Source: CBDHFQ01 sp965262565 (GTDB lineage Bacteria > Bacteroidota > Bacteroidia > J057). From it: a DNA stretch of 64,000 bases. Shown here piece after piece: positions 8,735 to 16,645 of this stretch. The stretch lies in the NCBI GenBank assembly GCA_965262565.1, contig CBDHFQ010000008.1, positions 124,001 through 188,000 of the forward strand, written 5' to 3'. Below the pieces are notes generated by a model, which ran no database searches, was not told the DNA's origin, and worked only from the letters and a program-made list of their open reading frames with translations. The position numbers and the translations under genes were made by a program. Positions within the stretch are counted from its first letter, which is position 1. Every line of letters begins with the position of its first letter.

Positions 8735-10366
8735 ATGAATCTAACAACTATTTCATCCAGTCCATCTCAGTTGTTCCCTTTTTCTTTCTCTGCCAATAGG
8801 GAAACATTTATCTATGCTCCTGAAGAGATAAAAGAGGCTTTGCTGAAGTTGGGATATTCTTATGTGGTTGGAACTTTTAATGAAGAGTGGGGGCTCGTCA
8901 ATAGTTTGCATGTTCAGCCAGGGAATCAATTACACCTGATGTCCATCTTACCTAAGATCGATATATCCCAATTAGGTGGAGGCGATTTTTGTAAGAAATA
9001 TGGAGTGAAATATCCTTATATGTCAGGAGCAATGGCTAATGGTATAGCTTCGGCAGCGTTGGTCATAGCTATGAGTAAAGCGGGATTTTTAGGTAGTTTT
9101 GGAGCTGCCGGATTTTCCAGGGACAGGCTGGCAGTTGAAATCCATCAAATTAAAAAAGCTATTGGGGAGCTACCCTTTTGTATAAATTTGATTCACAGCC
9201 CTTCAGAAGAAAAATTAGAAAAGGAGGCAGTAGAACTGTATATAGAGGAGGACATTTCAGTCGTAGAAGCTTCTGCTTTTTTAGATCTTACTCCACATAT
9301 TGTCCGATTTAAGGCTTCGGGTTTAAGGTTAATGCCAGATGGAAATATCCAAAAGCGCCGTAGAGTTATCGCTAAAATCTCTCGAAAAGAAGTGGCAGAA
9401 AAATTTATGAAGGCTCCTCCCATAGAAATATTGACTTCACTGGTAGAACAAGGGCATATTACCCCATTTCAGGCAAAATTAGCAACAAAGGTATCTGTGG
9501 CAGATGATATTACTGTAGAGGCAGACTCTGGAGGACATACGGACAACAGACCCTTAGTAGGTCTCCTTCCGTCTATTATTTCTCTCAAAAACCAATTAGC
9601 CATGCAATATCCTTATATCGCGGATATTAGCGTAGGTGCTGCCGGAGGAATTGGAACACCTGCTGCTGCTGCTGCTGCATTTTCCATGGGGGCCGCCTAT
9701 GTGGTTACGGGTTCTATTAATCAAGCATCTGTGGAAGCCGGTACCAGTCCTCAGGTGAAGGAGTTACTCGCACAAGCTACTATCCCGGATGTGATGATGG
9801 CTCCAGCAGCTGATATGTTTGAAATGGGGGTGGAAGTGCAGGTCTTAAAAAGAGGTTCTATGTTTGGGATGAGAGCCCAAAAATTGTATGAATATTACAA
9901 ACATTACGAGTCTCTAGCAGCTATTCCCCCCGATGAAATCCGACAATTAGAGCAACAGCTTTTTAAGAAGCCGTTAGAGGATATTTGGGAAGAAACTAAA
10001 AACTTCTTTGAGAAACGCGATCCTGATCAAATTTCAAGAGCGGAACAACAACCCAAGCGTAAAATGGCACTCATGTTTAGATGGTACCTGGGGTTATCTT
10101 CATATTGGGCCACAAAAGGACAATCCGAAAGGAAAGTAGATTATCAAATCTGGTGTGGACCCTCTATGGGCAGCTTCAATCAGTGGGTAAAGTCTACTTA
10201 TTTACAAGAAGTATCTCAAAGAAAAGTGGCTGATATAGCGAGGCATATTATGCTGGGAACGATCTATCAATTACGCCTTCAGCAACTTACATTAGCAGGA
10301 TTTCCAGCTTTGGAACAGTTGAAAACCTATAAACCAGAGAAGAAATATCTGGAATATTTGAGTTAG
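8735..10366 (+). CDS. pfaD: PfaD-type trans-acting enoyl reductase
   Basis: This is the FMN-dependent, 2-nitropropane-dioxygenase-like enoyl reductase that works in trans on Pfa/PKS systems, saturating double bonds left by the dehydratases. The 543-residue length is normal for PfaD. Visible family features are the N-terminal LGGGDFCKKYGVKYPYMSGAMANG segment, the glycine-rich flavin region GAAGGIGTPAAAAAAFSMGA, the VTGSINQASVEAGTS stretch, and the C-terminal PfaD-specific tail with WCGPSMGSFNQWVKST. It starts 12 bases after the PfaC-like stop and closes the three-gene synthase operon. I saw no missing motif. Confidence 0.95.
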   Translation: MNLTTISSSPSQLFPFSFSANRETFIYAPEEIKEALLKLGYSYVVGTFNEEWGLVNSLHVQPGNQLHLMSILPKIDISQLGGGDFCKKYGVKYPYMSGAMANGIASAALVIAMSKAGFLGSFGAAGFSRDRLAVEIHQIKKAIGELPFCINLIHSPSEEKLEKEAVELYIEEDISVVEASAFLDLTPHIVRFKASGLRLMPDGNIQKRRRVIAKISRKEVAEKFMKAPPIEILTSLVEQGHITPFQAKLATKVSVADDITVEADSGGHTDNRPLVGLLPSIISLKNQLAMQYPYIADISVGAAGGIGTPAAAAAAFSMGAAYVVTGSINQASVEAGTSPQVKELLAQATIPDVMMAPAADMFEMGVEVQVLKRGSMFGMRAQKLYEYYKHYESLAAIPPDEIRQLEQQLFKKPLEDIWEETKNFFEKRDPDQISRAEQQPKRKMALMFRWYLGLSSYWATKGQSERKVDYQIWCGPSMGSFNQWVKSTYLQEVSQRKVADIARHIMLGTIYQLRLQQLTLAGFPALEQLKTYKPEKKYLEYLS

Positions 10367-10435
10367 TAGTTTCCTTTTTAAGAGAGGCATGAATACGTAC
10401 AATGTGTATATTACCTATAAACTGATAATTCCCAC

Positions 10436-11353
10436 ATGAACGAGGCGATTCGAATTACACTTCCCGATTTATTTAATTTTGAACAATGTCTGGCATTTTT
10501 AGATAGATCTCCATTAGAATCAGCTCATTATGTAGATCACAATACAGTGTACCGCTACATAACATTAGGGGATATCAATTGGGAGATTCAAGTAAGCCAA
10601 GAGGAAAATGAACTAGCAATACAGGTGTTGAATAACCCATCAACAGAAATTCCTAAAGAGGCCATTCGTTTATATGTAACAAGTTGGTTGGATTTGGAGA
10701 GAGATATCACTCCTTTTTATAAACTAGCCATCAAGGATAACCTCTTGTATTCTATTATTGAGAGATTTAGAGGACTACGGCTGATTGGAATACCTAATTT
10801 ATTTGAAGCGTTTTGTTGGGCTATTTTAGGTCAACAGATAAATCTTGCCTTCGCCTACAAATTAAAGCGGAATCTTATCCTTGCAGCAAAGAGAGAGGTC
10901 AATGGGCATTCAATAGAATCATTGGCACAACAATCCTATTTACCTTTTCCCGAACCAGAGGAAGTTCTCTCTTTATCTCTGGATCAAATGAGAAGTATGC
11001 AAATTTCCAGGCGTAAAGGAGAATATTTACACACTATCGCCAGCTTAATTGCTGAAGGCCAACTTTCTCAGCAAATGTTGTTGCATATGGAAGATCCCGA
11101 GGAAATCCATCGATTTCTGATAAAAATTAAGGGAGTAGGTCCCTGGACTGCTGAATATGTAAAATTAAAAGCACTTCAAATTCCTTCCTCTTTCCCTATC
11201 CAGGATGCGGGCTTAATCAATGCAATCAAAAAGTTGCTGGGAAGTTCTCTGAAGCCTTCAACAGAGGAAATTCGGCAATTAGCAGAAGGATGGAAAGGAT
11301 GGGAAGGGTATGTCACTATTTATTTATGGCATTACTTGAGTATAAATGACTAA
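10436..11353 (+). CDS. AlkA-like DNA-3-methyladenine glycosylase (HhH-GPD)
   Basis: This 305-residue protein is a probable base-excision-repair glycosylase for alkylated purines. The HhH-GPD fold is shown by the FEAFCWAILGQQIN segment that starts the catalytic domain, by the helix-hairpin-helix LIKIKGVGPWTAEYVKL near 231-247, and by Asp257 in IQDAGL, the catalytic Asp position of AlkA. The N-terminal 100 residues match the AlkA N-terminal domain in size. It lies 69 bases after pfaD on the same strand and could be read through from that operon, but its function is unrelated. The 3-methyladenine specificity is family inference. Confidence 0.85.
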   Translation: MNEAIRITLPDLFNFEQCLAFLDRSPLESAHYVDHNTVYRYITLGDINWEIQVSQEENELAIQVLNNPSTEIPKEAIRLYVTSWLDLERDITPFYKLAIKDNLLYSIIERFRGLRLIGIPNLFEAFCWAILGQQINLAFAYKLKRNLILAAKREVNGHSIESLAQQSYLPFPEPEEVLSLSLDQMRSMQISRRKGEYLHTIASLIAEGQLSQQMLLHMEDPEEIHRFLIKIKGVGPWTAEYVKLKALQIPSSFPIQDAGLINAIKKLLGSSLKPSTEEIRQLAEGWKGWEGYVTIYLWHYLSIND

Positions 11354-11541
11354 GTAATACTTCGTAATTTCATAAGGCATAGCGGCAGTGCTTAGTGAAA
11401 AAATCACTGCTAAATAAAAAAAATATAAAAATTACCTTTTTTCTATTCTGAAAATTATTCATTTTTCGTTGTAAGTTTGACTGCAGCATAATAATTAAAA
11501 CGATTTCGTTGCTTAAAATTTACTTAAAAGTAATACTCTGT

Positions 11542-11574
11542 TTTGTGAGAGTATGACTACATTTATTATATTTG
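11542..11574 (+). promoter_or_regulatory. Bacteroidota-type promoter
   Basis: TTTG at 11542-11545 and TATATTTG at 11567-11574, separated by 21 bases, fit the Bacteroidota primary-sigma consensus TTTG-N19-21-TAnnTTTG. It lies about 75 bases upstream of the membrane kinase-like gene at 11648. The rest of the 294-base spacer after the glycosylase gene is AT-rich and shows nothing else I could identify. Confidence 0.6.
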
Positions 11575-11647
11575 TATTCGTTGCTGATCTCTCCACATTA
11601 ATTTTTCACTGATGTAAGGTGATTTTAATTTCTTATCCAGATAATTA

Positions 11648-12700
11648 ATGAAATCTTCCGAAGTCTTTTCAGACTTTTCATCCCTTTCAAGATATTTTTA
11701 TAAATTTTTAGTAATAGGATTACTATTAATTGCACTACCTTTAGTATTCATTATTATACTTGCGGTTTGGTATCCCGGGATTGTAACGAATAAGTGGCTC
11801 GTATTAGCTTTGGCTATAGGATTTGTTGTCAAAGCTTTAGCTATGTCTTATTATTTAATGAAGAAACATTTATTTCCTTTGGAGGAGGTGATTTCTACGG
11901 TAAAATCCTTAAGCAATGAACAACAACTAGTTCTCGGAAATGGAGAATCACTTACATTGGGAGAAGAAATATTGACTCCATTAAAAAGCAGTCTAAATAA
12001 ACTTGACTATTTATTAAAGGAAAAGCACGATATCATAGAAATACTTTCTCAGCAAACGATAGCCTCTTTGAAGGGAGGGTATGAAATGGCAGAAGAATTA
12101 GTAGGCAAAGCAACAAATAATGAAATCAATCATCTGGCAGCTAACCTCAAAAGATTAGTGGAAAGTAATATAGCTACCCTATCCTTTGTATTAGAGGTTC
12201 TTAAATCAGATAGTGTGATAGGAATTCAGTTAACCCCCAAAAAAGTGGTGGTATCTGCTGAGATTAATACTATATTATCTCAATATCGCGTCATTTTGAA
12301 GCAGAAAAATCTGAATGTATGTCTTAGAGTTAAAGATGATTTTTTTGTGGTAGCTGATCCTTCTCATTTTCATCAAGTACTTCAAAGCTTAATTTATCAT
12401 GTAATTGATTTTGCAGCCCCTAAGGACGTAATAGTCATAAACACTGTTCCCGGACACGAATACAAGCTTATTTATATAGGCGTACAGGATCTATCCATCC
12501 ATCAAAAGCATACTAGCTTTCCTCCTTCATTAGAAGAAATTGATCCATTAGTAGGATTCAATGATTTAGGATTGTATCTGGCACTGAAAATCATGGAAAA
12601 ACACCATGGAAAAATAAAACTGTTTAGTGATGAACATGGAGAGAGTAAAATATTTTCTATTGAAGTAAAGCATGACTTGAAAGCTGTTTCTCAGAAGTAG
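11648..12700 (+). CDS. Membrane protein with degenerate histidine-kinase-like ATPase domain
   Basis: The 350-residue protein has two predicted membrane helices (about 20-44 and 50-71), a coiled or helical linker, and a C-terminal region that reads like a worn HATPase domain. HQVLQSLIYHVIDFA sits where the N-box should be, and GLYLALKIMEKHHGKIKLFSDE resembles the G2/F end of a sensor kinase. The phosphoacceptor motif (HExxTP), the N-box Asn and a DxGxG motif are all absent. It is probably a pseudokinase or a diverged sensor component. No response regulator is adjacent. The function is not known. Confidence 0.6.
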   Translation: MKSSEVFSDFSSLSRYFYKFLVIGLLLIALPLVFIIILAVWYPGIVTNKWLVLALAIGFVVKALAMSYYLMKKHLFPLEEVISTVKSLSNEQQLVLGNGESLTLGEEILTPLKSSLNKLDYLLKEKHDIIEILSQQTIASLKGGYEMAEELVGKATNNEINHLAANLKRLVESNIATLSFVLEVLKSDSVIGIQLTPKKVVVSAEINTILSQYRVILKQKNLNVCLRVKDDFFVVADPSHFHQVLQSLIYHVIDFAAPKDVIVINTVPGHEYKLIYIGVQDLSIHQKHTSFPPSLEEIDPLVGFNDLGLYLALKIMEKHHGKIKLFSDEHGESKIFSIEVKHDLKAVSQK

Positions 12701-12830
12701 AGATCATCTTAGGTAAATGTTATGTGAAAACTTCTTAGTTAGAGAGAACGATTTAGCTAGGCCTCAACATGCATCTGGGGAATGTACGATCAAGTGACTC
12801 TATATTTATATGATTTTTTATTTATAAAAA

Positions 12831-13583
12831 TTATATAGTTGAAATATACGCTATGGGGTAATTTTTGCTTAGGTAATGATCGATATCTCCTTTAGTTACT
12901 ACTCCATCTTTATTGAGATCCAGACCTTTATTCATTTGGTATTTTGTTGAAGGTTGGTAATAAAGAGCGTAACAGTCATTTTGGTTTAAGGCTTTAGGGA
13001 AGAGCACAGCCAAATAAACATCAGTAATACTCTGGAACCTTCCGTATCTATGTTGGACCTGATTTAAGTATAGATACACATAATCTAATTGTTCTACAGG
13101 GCTCATTTGTTGGAGCTGTTCTGTAGATGTACCTAATTCTTCTGCTGTTGCAGGCATAAATTGAATTAAGCCTATCGCACCACTTCCTCTATAGTTTTTT
13201 ACTTTATATTGAAATCTGGATTCGGAATACATAATCGCCATTAACCACTCGGGTGCTACTTTTAGTTTTTGACTGATTTCATCTACCTTTTTGATGAATA
13301 GCTCTATCTCGTCTATGAATCTCGATGCTTCACCAAAAAGATACAGTGAATGTTGTTGCGCTCCTCTTTCGCTAACGAAACTACCAGCTGAATGGCGTAT
13401 ATATTCTTTACTGCCCTCCTTTTTTAGCTTGTTTTCCCTTATGTGTATGATGATGTTTAATAAAAAGATGAGGATGATAAAGCTTCCTATAACTGTTTGA
13501 GTTGAGGGAATTTTTATGGTGATGAATTCTGTTTTGGGAAAGATGCGAACAGCGTTCCGTCCCCTAATTGGTATTTTAGCCAT
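12831..13583 (-). CDS. Membrane-anchored lytic transglycosylase (SLT) with C-terminal EF-hand
   Basis: This 250-residue protein probably cleaves the MurNAc-GlcNAc bond in peptidoglycan. A membrane helix near residues 31-48 would anchor it, leaving the catalytic part in the periplasm. SLT motifs are Glu121 in MAIMYSESRFQ, GAIGLIQFMP (135-144) and the Tyr-rich YVYLYLNQV helix. After the SLT core there is a complete EF-hand-like loop DLNKDGVVTKGDI (222-234), also seen in dockerin-like calcium sites, suggesting calcium binding. It is a single gene flanked by divergent and convergent neighbours. The enzyme class is well supported; the calcium role is inferred. Confidence 0.82.
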   Translation of the reverse strand: MAKIPIRGRNAVRIFPKTEFITIKIPSTQTVIGSFIILIFLLNIIIHIRENKLKKEGSKEYIRHSAGSFVSERGAQQHSLYLFGEASRFIDEIELFIKKVDEISQKLKVAPEWLMAIMYSESRFQYKVKNYRGSGAIGLIQFMPATAEELGTSTEQLQQMSPVEQLDYVYLYLNQVQHRYGRFQSITDVYLAVLFPKALNQNDCYALYYQPSTKYQMNKGLDLNKDGVVTKGDIDHYLSKNYPIAYISTI

Positions 13584-13731
13584 TGGATGAAAGGTTAATG
13601 GGTGTTAGTTTAATATTGCGCGTAAGTACTTATGCTATATGATCAAGATACGCAGCTTTTAAGCTTTTTTTACATCAGAAAATAGTCAACTTATGCCATG
13701 GGCTGAGATCCAGACTAATATAATCTCCACA

Positions 13732-13767
13732 ACTTATCCGGTGGAAAAGTAGTTATTGTGGATAAGT
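13732..13767. repeat. Inverted repeat upstream of umuD-like gene
   Basis: ACTTATCC at 13732-13739 and GGATAAGT at 13760-13767 form perfect 8-base arms around a 20-base spacer, 50 bases before the umuD-like ATG. The position suits an operator for damage-inducible control, but I cannot tell which regulator would bind. It could also fold as an RNA hairpin. Confidence 0.4.
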
Positions 13768-13817
13768 AAACCATTAATAGGGCATTTATTTTGCATGTTA
13801 CTTGAAAACAATTCATT

Positions 13818-14213
13818 ATGAGCACAATCCCTTATGCAGATGGAGAAGCTTTTGGAAATACGACAGGATTTCCTTCTCCTGCCAGTGATCATATGGAGCC
13901 GGCCATAGATTTACACAAACACCTGATTAAACATCCATTTGCTACGTTTTTTCTTCGAATGAAAGGAGATGCCATGCAGGAATTTGGCATATGTCATGAA
14001 GCTATATTGATCGTGGATAGAGCCAGGAAAGCAGTTTCAGGAAATGTGGTTGTAGCTGTGGTAGAGCAAGAGTTTATAGTGAGGAAATGGTTTATCGATG
14101 ACTTAGGCATGAAATTGATTGCAGGAAATAACGAAATTCCCTCCATTAAGTTAACAAAAGAAGTGAACTGGGAAATTTGGGGAGTAGTGAATTACGCCAT
14201 TAATCCTTACTAG
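13818..14213 (+). CDS. UmuD-like protein lacking both protease catalytic residues
   Basis: The 131-residue protein aligns along its length with UmuD: the GFPSPASD cleavage region, the FLRMKGDAM segment and the EFIVRKWF strand. UmuD proteins are S24-family proteases that cleave themselves after contact with RecA filaments and then join UmuC as Pol V. Here the catalytic Ser (GDSM in E. coli, Ser60) is Ala52 in GDAM, codon GCC at 13971. The position of the catalytic Lys97 (EFTVKK) is Arg89, codon AGG at 14082. The Cys of the Cys-Gly cleavage site is Thr. Self-cleavage by the usual mechanism is therefore not expected. The gene precedes umuC by 9 bases. The family is certain; the loss of activity is inferred. 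Confidence 0.88.
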   Translation: MSTIPYADGEAFGNTTGFPSPASDHMEPAIDLHKHLIKHPFATFFLRMKGDAMQEFGICHEAILIVDRARKAVSGNVVVAVVEQEFIVRKWFIDDLGMKLIAGNNEIPSIKLTKEVNWEIWGVVNYAINPY

Positions 14214-14222
14214 TCGTTTGGT

Positions 14223-15482
14223 ATGTTTGCTTTAGTTGATTGCAATAACTTTTACGCTTCTTGTGAACGCGTATTTAATCCTTCCTTGCAACATAAACCG
14301 ATTATAGTCTTGTCCAATAACGATGGTTGTGTCATTGCACGTAGCCAGGAAGCGAAAGTACTTGGGATCAAGATGGCTCAACCTGTATTTCAGTTAAGAC
14401 ATCTTATTCAAGAACATCAGATTGCTGTATTCTCCTCAAACTATGCGCTTTACGGAGATATGTCCCGAAGAGTTATGGGCGTTTTGTACAGCTTGGTTCC
14501 CCAGGTAGAAGTATATAGTATAGATGAAGCGTTTCTTCAACTTTCTACTTCAGTGGAAGAAGAACTTATCGAAATGGCACATCACATTTGGTTCGAGGTC
14601 AAGCGGCAAACGGGAATTCCTGTCTCAGTGGGTATTGGACCGACGAAGACCATTGCAAAAATTGCCAACAGATTAGCGAAAACATCTTCCAAGGCTGACG
14701 GAAAATGTGTATTGGTACGACAACATCATATTAAAGAAGCATTAAAACGGACAGATATTAAAGATGTCTGGGGGCTGGGCAGAGGATTGTCCAGACGATT
14801 GAAGCAGCATCAAATGAATACTGCCTATGATTTTAGTCTCGCGGATGATGGTTGGGTACAAAGGCAGATGACCATCGTGGGATTGAAGATATTAAAGGAA
14901 TTACAGGGAGAAAGTTGTCTTCCATTAGAATCTACTCCTGCCAAACGCAGGCATGTAATTACTTCCAGAAGTTTCAGCCGAATGATCGATGAATTAGAAC
15001 CGTTGAAGGAGGTGATTGCCAACTTCGCCAGTAGATGTAGTGAAAAGCTAAGATTGCAAGGTATGTGTGCCAGTAGCTTAATCATATCCCTCAAAACGAA
15101 CAAATACAGAACTGATCAACCCCAGCATTCAGAGCAAGTTGAGATCAGATTACCTGTACCGACGCATTTATCCAGTGAAATTGTACATTATGCAATTGAA
15201 GGATTGAGAAGTATTTATAAAGAGGGATACGCATATAAAAAAGCTGGGATTATTCTTTCCGACTTGACCCCGGAGCACATACATCAGCAGCACTTATTTG
15301 ACACATTGGATAGGGAAAAACACCATAGGCTTGCCTCATTGGTCGACCAACTCAACCAAAAATTAGGGAAAAATACTATCAGATTAGCTGCACAGGGATT
15401 TGAAGAGAGAGGAAAAACCAAGCAGGAAAAATTATCTCCGTCTTACACGACAAGATGGGATGATTTGCTTGAGGTGAGTTAA
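14223..15482 (+). CDS. umuC: UmuC-like Y-family DNA polymerase (Pol V catalytic subunit)
   Basis: This 419-residue translesion polymerase has the UmuC start MFALVDCNNFYASCERVF with the metal-binding Asp of motif I, the SNNDGCVIARS segment, the palm motif YSIDEAFL with the catalytic Asp-Glu pair, and a thumb/HhH region VSVGIGPTKTIAKIANRLAK. The C-terminal UmuC-specific domain is present, ending with the LNQKLGKNTIRLAAQG element, so the gene looks full length. It sits 9 bases behind the umuD-like gene, as in E. coli umuDC, and the two are surely co-transcribed. Confidence 0.95.
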   Translation: MFALVDCNNFYASCERVFNPSLQHKPIIVLSNNDGCVIARSQEAKVLGIKMAQPVFQLRHLIQEHQIAVFSSNYALYGDMSRRVMGVLYSLVPQVEVYSIDEAFLQLSTSVEEELIEMAHHIWFEVKRQTGIPVSVGIGPTKTIAKIANRLAKTSSKADGKCVLVRQHHIKEALKRTDIKDVWGLGRGLSRRLKQHQMNTAYDFSLADDGWVQRQMTIVGLKILKELQGESCLPLESTPAKRRHVITSRSFSRMIDELEPLKEVIANFASRCSEKLRLQGMCASSLIISLKTNKYRTDQPQHSEQVEIRLPVPTHLSSEIVHYAIEGLRSIYKEGYAYKKAGIILSDLTPEHIHQQHLFDTLDREKHHRLASLVDQLNQKLGKNTIRLAAQGFEERGKTKQEKLSPSYTTRWDDLLEVS

Positions 15483-15485
15483 CAA

Positions 15486-15515
15486 ATACCCATGCCTATA
15501 ATGAGACATGGGTAT
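15486..15515. terminator. Hairpin between convergent genes
   Basis: ATACCCATG (15486-15494) and CATGGGTAT (15507-15515) form a perfect 9-base stem with a 12-base loop, 3 bases after the umuC stop and ahead of the convergent lipoprotein gene. There is no long T run after it, so it may act as a weak or factor-assisted terminator. Confidence 0.5.
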
Positions 15516-15568
15516 GTTGATGAAATAAGTAAGTCTGTCGCTGTAAAAAATCTGACAATCATTAGTTC

Positions 15569-16450
15569 TTATAAGAACCAAAAATATTGTAAACTGGTAT
15601 TAAAGGAAGTCCCATTAATGGTGAGAACGATATCTGCATCACAGCTACCATCTCCATAGTCTACGGAAAAGGATTGATCTATACTAGTACTTCCCAATTC
15701 GCTATAATTAATGGTTAACCCTCCATCTGAAAAATAGGGAGACCCTTGTTGAGCACAGGCTGTCTTATAGGTGATAGGACTATTTGACTCAAAAGTAAAA
15801 GCAAATTCAGCTCCTTCCAGGGTAGATACATATTCTCCTATTCCTGTAATTTCAAAAATATCATCCGAGGTATTTCTAGGCGTGTTGCTTCCTACTTTCC
15901 AATCAAATCTTCTTTCATAGCTCATAGAAATAGAATTCTGGTCATCTATTTTAAACAATCCATCAATCAGTTTTCCTGTTAAAAAGGAGGTACCATCATC
16001 ATCCACTTCTATCGTTCCTTGAAGGGTTCCATTTAACAAAGTATCATTGTAGATAAAATTGTCGAAAATGAGAGACATAGCGCCGAATCTCCCCTCTTCT
16101 CCCTCAAAAGTGGCCAGGATTTTCCCGCTAAAGATATTTCCTAGTTGATCCTCACAATTTTCTCCATAATCAAATCCGAGACTTAGTGTTCCTTCTTCAC
16201 CTTCAAAAATCCAACTGGGACAATTAGCGGACCTAACACCATTAGCATCAGTTTCGGGGTTTAATCCTAATTGGCTCATAGCAATAAAGGTTTGGCTAAA
16301 GGCATGGTCAGCGGCAAGGAACTGAGAAACAATTTCCTGTTCATTATTATCTAATTCTGTAGGAGTTACATTATTTTCGCCTTCTTCATCACAGGCAGTA
16401 AAGAGCAAGCCTATTAGAGCAAAAATCCACGTCAATCGGAAGTTTTTCAT
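15569..16450 (-). CDS. Secreted lipoprotein of unknown function
   Basis: The 293-residue protein starts with a lipoprotein signal peptide (MKNFRLTWIFALIGLLFTAC) whose Cys20 is followed by acidic residues. The mature part is Gly-, Asp- and Ser-rich, with short alternating beta-like stretches and several Cys residues (SANCPSWIF, GENCEDQLG, KTACAQQ, GDGSCDAD) that could pair as disulfides. I recognise no enzyme family. It is transcribed divergently from the LytS/LytTR pair, and the shared spacer carries a set of direct repeats, so it is a candidate target of that system. Confidence 0.7.
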   Translation of the reverse strand: MKNFRLTWIFALIGLLFTACDEEGENNVTPTELDNNEQEIVSQFLAADHAFSQTFIAMSQLGLNPETDANGVRSANCPSWIFEGEEGTLSLGFDYGENCEDQLGNIFSGKILATFEGEEGRFGAMSLIFDNFIYNDTLLNGTLQGTIEVDDDGTSFLTGKLIDGLFKIDDQNSISMSYERRFDWKVGSNTPRNTSDDIFEITGIGEYVSTLEGAEFAFTFESNSPITYKTACAQQGSPYFSDGGLTINYSELGSTSIDQSFSVDYGDGSCDADIVLTINGTSFNTSLQYFWFL

Positions 16451-16500
16451 ATCGAAAATAGTTTAAGTTTGATTAATAGTTTAATCGAAAATAATTTAAG
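16451..16500. repeat. Direct repeats in the divergent promoter region
   Basis: The 17-mer ATCGAAAATAGTTTAAG at 16451 recurs at 16484 with one mismatch. Inside it, AATAGTTTAA occurs at 16457 and 16475, and AATAATTTAA at 16490. The repeats lie immediately upstream of the lipoprotein start, on the side facing the LytTR kinase/regulator genes. LytTR regulators bind short direct repeats, so these are candidate binding sites, but the match to the known LytTR consensus is only partial. Confidence 0.4.
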
Positions 16501-16645
16501 GTGTTAGTGAAATAATTTCTATGATCGAATTTCCATTTATTAAAGGAGGAAGGGAAATTTTTTTAACCAACGGCATGATTTTGCGAATGAACTACCTACA
16601 ATGTTCAACAAAATAGAGGGAAGGCTTACTTATTAATGAAATTGG

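Noticed and set aside
13787..13793. TATTTTG as a -7 box for umuDC
   Set aside because: It lacks one base of TAnnTTTG and the nearest upstream TTG is 28 bases away, too far for the usual spacing.
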